The notes below the pieces were generated by a model, which was given only the letters and a program-made list of their open reading frames with translations, was not told the origin of the DNA and ran no database searches. The position numbers were made by a program, and so were the translations under genes. From JADGHX01 sp963837755 (GTDB lineage Bacteria > Pseudomonadota > Gammaproteobacteria > Steroidobacterales > Steroidobacteraceae), in NCBI GenBank assembly GCA_963837755.1, contig CAWIOP010000005.1:248001-312000 (forward strand): DNA of 64,000 nt. Direction: 5' to 3'. Shown here piece after piece: positions 56,840 to 64,000 of the stretch (position 1 is the stretch's first letter; each line of letters opens with the position of its first letter).

Positions 56840-57768
56840 GCTCCCTTCGGCAGGCCATCGAAGAGTACATCGCCTTGCGCCGCCAGTTGGGCTTCAAACT
56901 GGACCGGCAGCAGTTTTCGCTGCGCTCGTTTGCCTCCTTCATGGAAGATTGTGGAGCGTCGTTCATTACGGCCGAGCGAGCATTGCAGTGGGCCTTGCGA
57001 CCCCAGCACGCGCGTCCGTCGTACTTGGCACAGCGGCTCATCGCGGTGCGCTGCTTCGCCCGTCACCACTGTGCCACGGACCCTCGAACGCAGATTCCAC
57101 CGTCCGATCTTTTCCCCTATCGCCCCCGTCGAGCCCGTCCGTATCTGTATTCCGAGCAAGACATCGAGCGGTTGCTGATTGCCGCTAAGGATTTGCGTCC
57201 GGCGGGCGGCTTGCGAGGCTCCACGTACGTGACCTTGTTAGGCTTGCTTGCCGTCACGGGATTGAGGATCAGTGAAGTATTGAGCCTTACGTCGCAAGAC
57301 GTCGACTTGCAGCAGGGCCTGCTAACTATTCGCAAAACCAAGTTTGGCAAAACACGGCTCGTTCCTCTGCATGCCTCTGCGAGTCGCGCTCTGCGCCGAT
57401 ACGCCCGACAACGCCGCGCGTTCATAGGCGCTGAGTCGACAGCCCGTTTCTTTGTGTCCTCACGGGGCGGGCCGCTGTCAGTCGGTGCCGCTATGAAGAC
57501 ATTTCGCCTTCTTCGCCGTCGAGTCGGATTACATGCGACCGAACATTGTGATGAACCCACCCTGCATCACTTCAGACATCGCTTCGCGACACAGACGCTG
57601 TTGAGATGGTATCGCGCAGGCCAGGATGTCGAGCGTCAGCTGCCCGTGCTCTCCACGTTCCTGGGGCACGTCAGCATCTCCTCCACCTACTGGTACCTGT
57701 CGTGCCATCCGGAGCTGATGGGGCAGGCCATGCGGCGATTGGAGCGCCGATGGGAGAAGTTCCCATGA
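56836..57768 (+). CDS. RIT recombinase B (tyrosine recombinase)
   Basis: 310 residues from ATG 56836 (MSSLRQAIEEYIALRRQLGF), overlapping the previous stop. A longer frame upstream is only an overlap with recombinase A. Catalytic motifs: LLAVTGLRISEVLSL, LHHFRHRFATQTLL, and FLGHVSISSTYWYLS with the tyrosine. It ends in a basic tail (MRRLERRWEKFP). Second of the trio. Confidence 0.92.
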   Translation: MSSLRQAIEEYIALRRQLGFKLDRQQFSLRSFASFMEDCGASFITAERALQWALRPQHARPSYLAQRLIAVRCFARHHCATDPRTQIPPSDLFPYRPRRARPYLYSEQDIERLLIAAKDLRPAGGLRGSTYVTLLGLLAVTGLRISEVLSLTSQDVDLQQGLLTIRKTKFGKTRLVPLHASASRALRRYARQRRAFIGAESTARFFVSSRGGPLSVGAAMKTFRLLRRRVGLHATEHCDEPTLHHFRHRFATQTLLRWYRAGQDVERQLPVLSTFLGHVSISSTYWYLSCHPELMGQAMRRLERRWEKFP

Positions 57769-58763
57769 ACTCCCAAGCAAGCTTTGCGCCGCTGGTGGAA
57801 CGCTTCTTCACTCAGCGGCTCATCACGCACAGGCAGGCCAGTCCGCACACGATCGCTTCATATCGGGACACGTTCCGGCTTTTTCTTCATTTCTTGCGCA
57901 GGCGAACTCAGAAATCACCCTCCGATTTGACGTTCGCAGATATCCGCGTCGACCTGGTCGAGTCGTTCCTGACAGACCTGCAGCAGAGTCGAGGCATCGG
58001 CGCGCGCAGCCGCAATCTGCGCTTAAGTGCCCTGCGTTCATTCTTTCGCTATGCCCTCTACTACGAGCCGATGCATGCAGGGCGCATCCAGCAGATCCTG
58101 GCCATCCCGGCAAAACGGTACGATCGCACAATCGTGGGCTTTCTGACTCGGCCGGAGATGGAGGCGCTGCTCGCCGCGCCAGATATTGCAACGTGGAACG
58201 GGCGGCGCGATCACGCGCTGCTACTCGTCGCCTTTCAGACCGGCATGCGAGTGTCCGAGATAACGGCCTTGCGCAGACACGACGTGGTGCTTGAGACCGG
58301 TGCGCACATCCGATGCCTGGGAAAAGGGCGCAAAGAGCGTTGCACGCCGCTGACTGCGAAAACGGTGAGGGAGCTGAAAGCCTGGATCAGGGTGCCGGCT
58401 CCCCGTCAGTGTGAGTTCCTGTTCTCCACCGTTCACGGTGAGCGCATGAGCGCCGACGCCGTCCAGTATCTGTTCGCCAAGTACACTGAGATCGCACGGC
58501 GCACCTGCACAACCCTGCGTACCAAGCGCGTTTCGCCTCACGTGGCAAGACACACCGCGGCCATGGAACTTCTTCAGGCAGGCGTTGAGCTGTCGGTCAT
58601 CGCACTCTGGTTGGGCCACGAGTCGATCGAAACAACGCAGAAGTATCTGGACGCACATATCGCCTTAAAGGAAGCGGCGCTTGCCAAAACAGTGCCGCTG
58701 AATAGTCGCGTAGGTCGCTTCCGACCCGACGATCGCTTGCTTCAGTTCCTCAACGAGCTGTGA
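57765..58763 (+). CDS. RIT recombinase C (tyrosine recombinase)
   Basis: 332 residues from ATG 57765, again an ATGA overlap. SAM-like N-terminal domain (FFTQRLITHRQASPHTIASY). Motifs QTGMRVSEITALRRHD, SPHVARHTAAMELL and WLGHESIETTQKYLDAH supply Arg, HxxR, His and Tyr. Third of the trio. The stop lies ~35 bp before the right terminal repeat region. Confidence 0.92.
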   Translation: MNSQASFAPLVERFFTQRLITHRQASPHTIASYRDTFRLFLHFLRRRTQKSPSDLTFADIRVDLVESFLTDLQQSRGIGARSRNLRLSALRSFFRYALYYEPMHAGRIQQILAIPAKRYDRTIVGFLTRPEMEALLAAPDIATWNGRRDHALLLVAFQTGMRVSEITALRRHDVVLETGAHIRCLGKGRKERCTPLTAKTVRELKAWIRVPAPRQCEFLFSTVHGERMSADAVQYLFAKYTEIARRTCTTLRTKRVSPHVARHTAAMELLQAGVELSVIALWLGHESIETTQKYLDAHIALKEAALAKTVPLNSRVGRFRPDDRLLQFLNEL

Positions 58764-58797
58764 GGGGACGAGAAATTATGCCGAGCGCGATGGCTGA

Positions 58798-58864
58798 AAA
58801 TCAGCGCGCTGAGCGGAGAAAAGCCGCGCCGCTCGGCATAATTTCCGGCGCGGCATGGAGATGG
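58798..58864. repeat. RIT right inverted repeat
   Basis: Reverse complement of 55468-55534. Together with 58771-58786 (GAAATTATGCCGAGCG) it can fold into a long hairpin at this end. Confidence 0.85.
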
Positions 58865-59304
58865 AAGCAGGTCCACTTCGCCGGGCCCTTCAGCTTTGAT
58901 ATGTCCCAGGACCACACCTCGTTGGGCCGAACCGCGAGCAACTCAGGCTTCGCATAGACGGGGTGAATGCGCTGACGACGGCGCTCACCGGCCTGGTTCT
59001 GCGCGGCCAGCAGCCGATACATGGTGCGGATCGAGCCGTGATAGCGGCCTTCGTCGAGCAAGGTGGCAAAGACCGTGGCTGGAGCCACGTCTGCAAAGCG
59101 CTCGCTGTCGAGCACGCCCAGCAGCACATCCTGCTCGGCCGGCGTCAGTGACAAGGGTGGTCGGGGCCGCGGCCCCGGTACCGGCCGTGGTCGCCCGAGC
59201 AAACGTACGCGCTCGCGATACACGCCGGAGCGATTCACCTGCAGCACCGCGCAGGCTGCAGCGACGCCGATCTGCGGTCCCAGTTCGTGGAATGCGGCGC
59301 TCAT
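58858..59304 (-). pseudogene. IS3 transposase OrfB, N-terminal part
   Basis: The ATG at 59304 overlaps the end of orfA. GVAAACAVLQVNRSGVYRER and YHGSIRTMYRLLAAQNQAGE are the HTH_21-like region. LAVRPNEVWSWDISKLKGPA then KWTCFHL includes the first catalytic Asp (SWDIS). The frame then enters the RIT end. Rejoined with 54844-55447 it would be a complete OrfB. Confidence 0.9.
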
Positions 59305-59792
59305 TTCACTTCGTCCGATTCGTCCGCTGTCGGAAGACCGAGCAATGTGCAGAGTTTTTTTTGCACATCGATAATGATGTACGCGCGATCCAGTTTGCCG
59401 CGTAGTCGTGCGTTCTCGCGCTCCAGCTGGTCAGCTCGGCGTGTCTCGGCCAGCACCGCATTGGGCTTCGGGCCGCGCTTCTTCGGTGCCAGCGCGTCAC
59501 GCTCGGCCTGGCCGCGCTGCTTGCGCCAGTTCGTCAGCATCGAGGAGTAGATGCCTTCACGGCGCATCAGCGCACCGAGCTCCCCGGGCTTTGTGCACCG
59601 ATCGGCCTCGGTCAGTATCCGGCGCTTCTCGGCACCGGAGAATCGACGACGCTTTGCCGTCGCGGCAACCTCCGGATCGGGCGTCAGCGCACTCGAGGGC
59701 AGATCTCCGGCCGCCCTACGGGCGGCCGTCGCATCTTCGTGTGCGGAACCAGTACCTTCAATCATGAGAGCAGACTTCAACAATGCGGCCAT
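59301..59792 (-). CDS. IS3-family transposase OrfA
   Basis: 163 residues. RRRFSGAEKRRILTEADRCT, MRREGIYSSMLTNWRKQRGQ form the helix-turn-helix that recognises the element ends. A leucine-zipper-like coil follows (QLERENARLRGKLDRAYIII). The C-terminus (ADESDEVK) overlaps the orfB start by four bases, the usual site for programmed frameshift or coupling in this family. Intact, but its partner is interrupted. Confidence 0.9.
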   Translation of the reverse strand: MAALLKSALMIEGTGSAHEDATAARRAAGDLPSSALTPDPEVAATAKRRRFSGAEKRRILTEADRCTKPGELGALMRREGIYSSMLTNWRKQRGQAERDALAPKKRGPKPNAVLAETRRADQLERENARLRGKLDRAYIIIDVQKKLCTLLGLPTADESDEVK

Positions 59793-59881
59793 GAGCGGGT
59801 CCTACCTGTACTCTAAATTGCCCGAGGTAGGTGTCTCTGTTCACATTGGCACGGAGGGGGTCCGCTTCTTACGCTCGCGCC

Positions 59882-60001
59882 ATGGATGTGCCAGGTGGAT
59901 ACATCGTATTCGTTGACGAGAGCGGCGATCACGGCCTCAGGACGATTGATCCTGAGTACCCCATGTTCGTTCTGTCATGCTGCATCTTCGACAAGCGGTG
60001 A
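59882..60001 (+). pseudogene. DUF3800 protein, N-terminal fragment
   Basis: 39 codons: YIVFVDESGDHGL followed by DPEYPMFVLSCCIF is the well-known start of DUF3800 proteins (an RNase H-like fold with the VDESG aspartate), common in defence regions and phages. A TGA follows and no continuation is seen in any frame over the next ~160 bp (60002-60165, no gene). Truncated. Confidence 0.75.
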
Positions 60002-60165
60002 GTGATCCGCTGGTCATACGCGATGTACGGCTGTCCGTAGCCCCTCGACCTCAGTGTAAGTTGATCTTCGGACGCCGATCTGCGAGCAGCCCAGACGACC
60101 TTCATTACCCCCCCCCTTGACAGCAAGTTGACCTAGTAAGGGGAGTCTAGCGGAGCCGTCAGGGG

Positions 60166-60417
60166 CTACATGTAGCTAGGGAACCTAATGAGAGAAATGC
60201 GCTGGGTCAACCCGAGGTCGTCGTCCAGATACGTTTCGTGGAGTGGACCGAGGACGGCCGGCTCCGACATGCAGCCTTTCTCGGGCTGCGAAACGGCAAG
60301 AAGCCTACAGATGTTCGTCGGGAATAGTTCATCGCGTCTCCTCTCCTCGCTGGCTATTTCGCTCTCGAGAGTCGCTGGTCTGGAGCGCTGGTCGCTTGTC
60401 GAGTAGGCGCGGGCCAT
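60166..60417 (-). other. open frame next to group II intron 3' end, possible gene remnant
   Basis: After the intron's 3' end the reverse strand stays open for ~75 codons (TLESEIASEERRRDELFPTN; LLAVSQPEKGCMSEPAVLGP; YLDDDLGLTQRISLIRFPSY-M). The composition looks coding, and it would be the C-terminus of the gene into which the intron inserted. The 5' exon side (62858 onward) is open in more than one frame, and I cannot name the protein. Confidence 0.4.
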
Positions 60418-62857
60418 TTCTGGCCCGCGCCCCTCTAAGAACCGGACGTGCGAGTTGGCCCCGCATCCGGCTCAAGCATGGATGAAGCCCCCCGTTCAAG
60501 GAGCCGGTACCCGGTGATCGCCTGTGGGCAGGTTCCCGTTGGCGATACGGAATGGACGTTGACAGGAAGGGTGCAGCATCTTCAAGTTGGTGAGTGCGCG
60601 AGTGCCACCAGACTCGAATGGGATGATGGGTTGAACCACCCACCGTTCATCTTCGTCGATGAGTTGCCCGCATCCCGGGCATTGGCCACCTTGCTGCTGC
60701 CAGAGTCGTTTTGGGAAGCTGCGCTCCCGCAGTCGCTCCAACATCCGCGAGCGTTTGCGCTGCGCGAAGTAGGAGTCCCAAGCCGGATCGAATGGGTTTG
60801 CGTCCGCTTTAACTCTGACGTGTCGAACGATCCGAGTATCTGTTGCCGAAAGTAGCGACAGCATTCTCGGTTCGCCGTTGTCCCCTCGGGCTTGGGAAGC
60901 AAACACCCAGTGCCGATGATCGCGGGTTCGGAAATACTTCTGCCGAACCCATCGGCGCGATTTATTCGGGTGTCTGCGCCGCGCCCAGCGCCAAAGCGCC
61001 TGCCAAATGTGGGTGTCCACCGTCGCATACGTCCTCTTTGCGACGACGTGTCGATGGTAATTCGCCCAGCCCCTAATCATGGGGTTGAGCAAATGAATCA
61101 GGGATTCCTGCTTCGCCGAGCGGTTCGCCCTGATCGTTTCCCGGACCTTCTCCAAAAACGCTTTCACGTTCCTGGCCGACGGCTTGATGAGAAGCTTGCC
61201 GCCGTATTTGCGTACATTCTGCCCGAGAAAGTCGAAGCCCTCCGAGACGTGCGTGATGGTAGTCTTCTCTTGTGAAAGCTGAAGACCCCGTTCGGCGAGG
61301 AATGCCTCGACGCACGGTTTGACTTCCTGCTCCAGTAGCTCTTTCGAGCTGCCGGTAATGATGAAGTCATCCGCATATCTCACCGCTCGCACGCGGAATC
61401 GGTGGATGGCGGACCTTGACTGGCCAAATCGCTCAGCCAGTACCGCCTCCAGTCCGTCCAGTGCGATATTTGCGATCGTCGGTGAGGCGATACCCCCTTG
61501 TGGGGTGCCTGCCTCCGTCGGGAAAAGCTTCCCGGACTCCACATATCCAGCTTTGAGCCAGCCCGACAGAACTTTCCTGTTCATCGGGACATGGTCTTCG
61601 AGCCATCCGTGCCCGAAGTTGTCGAAGCAGCCCAGAATGTCCCCTTCGAGAATCCATGGCGCAGACTTTTTCTTTGCCAACAAATCAAACACGCGCTCGA
61701 TGGCGTCCTGCGTGCCTCGGCTCCGACGAAAACCGTAGGAGTGAGGATCGGCTCGTGTTTCCGCCACCGGCTCCAGACCCTGCAGATGCAAGGCCTGCTG
61801 AGCCCGGTCAATCATGGCGGGAATTCCCAGAGGTCGTTTCTTCGTAAGACTGCCGCGCTTGGGGATGTACACCCGGCGCAACGGTTGCGGTCGAAGACCG
61901 CGGCTGCCCAACCGCTGAATGGCCTGCCACTTGGCTCCCGGGGTGGACCGAATCTCGCCATCCACACCCGGTGTTCGCTTGCCATCGTTTTCCGACACTC
62001 GTTTCACAGCCAGTACCTTGGCCGAGTACGAGTTGACCAGAAACCGTTGCAGGGCTTTCACCCTGCGCCAGTTCCGCTCACGAGTTGCCTTGGCGATACG
62101 AGTCTGCAGTCTCCTCACGCGACGATGAACGATCGGCCAGCTGATCTGGCCCCAGTCGTTCGTAGTACGGGAGGCCGCAGAATCCACTCGCGCGGATCGC
62201 ATACTTGCTGGCCTCCTGTTGAGGGGATTCGGCATACGCTCTCGCCATTCCACACCACGCGGAAGTCAGCGCCCCTTTCGGGTGGAGCACGTTGCCTCCT
62301 ATCCGGACCATTACCGCCCGGCATTCGCTTGCTCCGCGATCCCTTGCCCGCTGCCTGTTCACGCGCCTTGCGACGCGCTTACCCGACCGGCCCATCCGGA
62401 CGGGAAGACAAAGGGTTTACCGAGTTCCACGGCGATGACACAGTGGGGTGGGTGCTGCCTATCTACCGGCGGTGCCGTGTCAGCGTGGCCCGATGTTGCA
62501 ACGGGACATCCCGACCGCGTGCCGTTTTGGCTCAGGCGCATACAGCTCTTTCGCCTGCTTGCAATGACGATAGTTACGGCAGTTCACTTGCGTTCACCCG
62601 ACCACCGAGCCTAGCCCCTCATCCGCCTGTAGCTGGCAGAGTCCGGAACCGTTCCTCGCGGATCGGTTCCGCCGCTTGCGCGGGGGTACATTGTCCAGGT
62701 GCGTTAGACGGCTCCTCACGGAATCCGCCACAACCCGTAGGCTACTGATGGCTGAACATCAGGTCGGCTTCGCCTCTTCGAGCAGGCGGGCCGACAATCA
62801 TCGTCGTGGCTTTGCGCCACTAATGAAGGAACACCTCCTTAGCGACTCTCGTCGCAC
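60398..62857 (-). mobile_element. group II intron
   Basis: The 5' end GTGCGACGAGAGTCGC begins at 62857. Domain V is visible as GAGCCGGATGCGGGGCCAAC then TCGCACGTCCGGTTCT (60435-60470 region). Domain VI is a hairpin (GGCGCGGGCC/GGCCCGCGCC) followed by TACTCGAC at 60398. ~2.46 kb with the maturase ORF in domain IV. Ends are inferred from consensus and not from an empty site. Confidence 0.8.
60496..62202 (-). CDS. ltrA: group II intron reverse transcriptase/maturase with degenerate HNH
   Basis: 568 residues from ATG 62202, chosen because AGGAGG lies nine bases before; the frame is open to an ATG at 62253. RT motifs: RRVYIPKRGSLTKKRPLGIP, HSYGFRRSRGTQDAI, the active-site YADDFIITG and QEKTTITHVSEGFDFLG. 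The maturase X domain is LINPMIRGWANY-like (HLLNPMIRGWANYHRHVV). The C-terminal HNH module GGQCPGCGQLIDEDERW keeps its zinc cysteines, but the HH of the nuclease motif is QP (VVQPIIPFESGG) and the final CH is CQ, so DNA cleavage is doubtful. It promotes splicing and retrohoming of the intron. Confidence 0.92.
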   Translation of the reverse strand: MRSARVDSAASRTTNDWGQISWPIVHRRVRRLQTRIAKATRERNWRRVKALQRFLVNSYSAKVLAVKRVSENDGKRTPGVDGEIRSTPGAKWQAIQRLGSRGLRPQPLRRVYIPKRGSLTKKRPLGIPAMIDRAQQALHLQGLEPVAETRADPHSYGFRRSRGTQDAIERVFDLLAKKKSAPWILEGDILGCFDNFGHGWLEDHVPMNRKVLSGWLKAGYVESGKLFPTEAGTPQGGIASPTIANIALDGLEAVLAERFGQSRSAIHRFRVRAVRYADDFIITGSSKELLEQEVKPCVEAFLAERGLQLSQEKTTITHVSEGFDFLGQNVRKYGGKLLIKPSARNVKAFLEKVRETIRANRSAKQESLIHLLNPMIRGWANYHRHVVAKRTYATVDTHIWQALWRWARRRHPNKSRRWVRQKYFRTRDHRHWVFASQARGDNGEPRMLSLLSATDTRIVRHVRVKADANPFDPAWDSYFAQRKRSRMLERLRERSFPKRLWQQQGGQCPGCGQLIDEDERWVVQPIIPFESGGTRALTNLKMLHPSCQRPFRIANGNLPTGDHRVPAP

Positions 62858-63023
62858 GCAACGGTTTGCACCGGAATGCAACGGCTCGGGCATCGATGAA
62901 CACGCGTTCAAGCGCCGAATTCCTGGTGGCAGTTCTAGTGGCTAATCCGGGGATTTCGGGGTTTCTTCGGGGATTGGCACTTCAAGCGAATCAGCAAGTT
63001 GCTGATTTCGCTCACATGCCCGC
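62858..63023. other. right end of island D
   Basis: 166 bp between the intron and att 5. No gene is supported. It contains the 5' exon side of the intron target. Confidence 0.4.
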
Positions 63024-63046
63024 TTCGAGTCCCGTCCGCTCCGCCA
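63024..63046 (+). other. att core 5 (island D / next island boundary)
   Basis: 23 exact bases of the tRNA-Asp 3' end (TTCGAGTCCCG then TCCGCTCCGCCA), followed within two bases by the stop of another leftward integrase. Confidence 0.85.
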
Positions 63047-63047
63047 G

Positions 63048-64000
63048 TCAATTCCCTGTAAATTGAAGGACTTCCGTCCTTCGTAGCCGTTTCTGGTGGC
63101 AAATCCAGTGGCAGACAGTGGCGAATCGCCGCGTTGAGCGTGCGAGCGCGCTCCACGGCCTTGGCGACCACTGCGGCGATCGACCCGAACACCCGAAGGC
63201 GGGGTTCCGATCGAGCGGAGGCCCATCGAACTGCATCGCTTGTTTGATCGCGTCGATGTCGGAGTCGACGGCGCCCTCCATCCACGCTGAATAGACCCGC
63301 CACATCGTCTCGACGCTGTGACCGTGTTGCTTGGCGACCCAGAGCGGGCTCTTGCCGATCATGAGATTCCAGCTCACTGACGTATGCCGCGCGGCATACG
63401 GTTTTCGATAGCGAACCGATAAGCGCGCCAGGCTGCGCCGCCATCGACGTGCGGACTCGAGCAAATCGCGGATCGGTTGGCCGTTGTCCCGGAAGAACAA
63501 GAACTCGTGATTGATCACTCCCGCGCGCTGAAAGCGTTCACGCAGGGTTAGCTGGCGATTCAGTACGGCTACGGCCCGCGGACAGAGACGAATCAACCGA
63601 TCCCGTCGAGTCTTGGTGTGGTTACTGTCTATGCCGTGCACGCGCGCTTTGCTGATGCTGAGCGTTCCGCGCTCGACGTCATAGTCATGAACTGTAAGCG
63701 CGATTTCTTCAGAGGGACGTAGGCCGGTGAAGAAACGCAGCTCATCGTAGTTGCCTTGTGCTTCACCCCAGTCCTGATGGATTGCCGCGGTCAGTGTCTC
63801 AGCCTCGAAAATCCGAAACGGGTCTGGACGGGGTTGTTCGCGCGGACCCAAGCGCAGGCACCGCAACGCGCTCGCGGGATTGAGGGCATGCGGGTGATTG
63901 CGATATCCAAACGCGAAAGCGCGTCTCAAAGCGCTGATGTGGTTGTTGTAGGTCTTTTTGCCCAACGCCTTGTGCGCATCCGCAATTTTGATCAACACCG
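63048..64000 (-). CDS. integrase of the fifth island, N-terminus beyond window
   Basis: 316 residues visible. Same family as the genes at 44508 and 9017: KKTYNNHISALRRAFAFGYR, FFTGLRPSEEIALTVHDYD (catalytic Arg), RKPYAARHTSVSWNLM, KQHGHSVETMWRVYSAW (Tyr). Its stop is one base from the att repeat. The arm-binding domain lies to the right of the window. The frame is intact as far as seen, so this is a second candidate active integrase. Confidence 0.92.
   Translation of the reverse strand, partial: VLIKIADAHKALGKKTYNNHISALRRAFAFGYRNHPHALNPASALRCLRLGPREQPRPDPFRIFEAETLTAAIHQDWGEAQGNYDELRFFTGLRPSEEIALTVHDYDVERGTLSISKARVHGIDSNHTKTRRDRLIRLCPRAVAVLNRQLTLRERFQRAGVINHEFLFFRDNGQPIRDLLESARRWRRSLARLSVRYRKPYAARHTSVSWNLMIGKSPLWVAKQHGHSVETMWRVYSAWMEGAVDSDIDAIKQAMQFDGPPLDRNPAFGCSGRSPQWSPRPWSALARSTRRFATVCHWICHQKRLRRTEVLQFTGN

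Larger units (their letters stand above)
55448..58857 (+). mobile_element. RIT element (recombinases in trio)
   Basis: About 3.4 kb carrying three consecutive tyrosine recombinases overlapping by ATGA, the defining layout of RIT elements, flanked by ~67-bp inverted repeats (55468-55534 and 58798-58864). GAGATGG occurs on both outer sides (55441-55447 and 58858-58864), consistent with a target duplication inside the IS3 orfB. All three recombinases look intact, so the element may be active. Confidence 0.88.
54830..59839. mobile_element. IS3-family element interrupted by a RIT element
   Basis: The outer ends share GAGACACCT in inverted orientation (left from 54831, right at 59830-59838). It encodes orfA (59301-59792) and an orfB split into two parts by the insertion at 55448-58857. 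Removing the insert rejoins ...KWTCFH and LYVILDIFSR precisely in frame. Ends are approximate. Confidence 0.8.

Noticed and set aside
56467..57768. Longer version of RIT recombinase B starting at 56467
   Set aside because: The extra N-terminus is out-of-frame sequence of recombinase A; the ATGA overlap at 56836 gives a normal start.

Overview
The window is high-GC DNA from what looks like a soil or rhizosphere-type gammaproteobacterium (Steroidobacter/Xanthomonadales-like). This placement is inferred from gene content and GC, not from a marker gene. About 9 kb of core-type chromosome ends in an intact tRNA-Asp(GTC) gene at 8998-9074. Everything to the right is accessory DNA. The last ~24 bases of that tRNA recur at 16244, 24958, 44639 and 63024. 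Three of these att-like repeats (9051, 44639, 63024) are followed by a leftward-reading tyrosine recombinase of one family, a fourth (16244) by a decayed copy of it, and the fifth (24958) by a truncated recombinase of another family. I read this as a tandem stack of at least four integrative islands, with a fifth running off the right edge.

Core part (1-9074): a lipoprotein, a coiled-coil exported protein overlapping a WbuC-type cupin, a prolyl oligopeptidase, a gamma-glutamyltransferase, inorganic pyrophosphatase, a thiamine-diphosphate enzyme, a divergent fumarylacetoacetate-hydrolase-family enzyme and tRNA-Asp. The cupin, peptidase and transferase are broken by many single-base indels although every catalytic motif survives. 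That pattern suggests sequence errors as much as true pseudogenes.

Island A (9075-16267): frameshifted integrase, an S15/CocE-type exported hydrolase, a NUDIX-like protein, a DNA-ligase scrap and an IMP dehydrogenase of unusual type. Island B (16268-24980): decayed integrase, then a defence-island-like set: a STAS/HATPase/DUF4325 protein, an HNH-like zinc protein, an HExxH protease-like protein paired with an unknown protein, a four-helix membrane protein paired with a ComEC-like MBL protein, and a short charged protein paired with a 2TM SLATT-like protein. Islands A and B end in a nearly identical 258-bp block that also carries the 3' half of a tRNA-Pro(CGG).

Island C (24981-44655) carries the most striking cargo: one operon of five very large proteins (994, 1165, 900, 1509 and 836 residues) with 8-18 bp gaps. 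It includes a DUF6603 protein and a membrane-anchored protein with two phage-type 'GGTF' repeats, and I know no function for it. A truncated P4-type integrase, an AlpA-like HTH remnant and an IS3 copy flank it. Island D (44656-63046): intact integrase, DUF402 protein, a MacA-type adaptor/ATPase/permease operon with its own NtrC-type regulator and (frameshifted) sensor kinase behind a sigma-54-like promoter, an IS3-family element split by a RIT element (three overlapping tyrosine recombinases), a DUF3800 scrap and a group II intron. The fifth unit begins at 63048 with another integrase.
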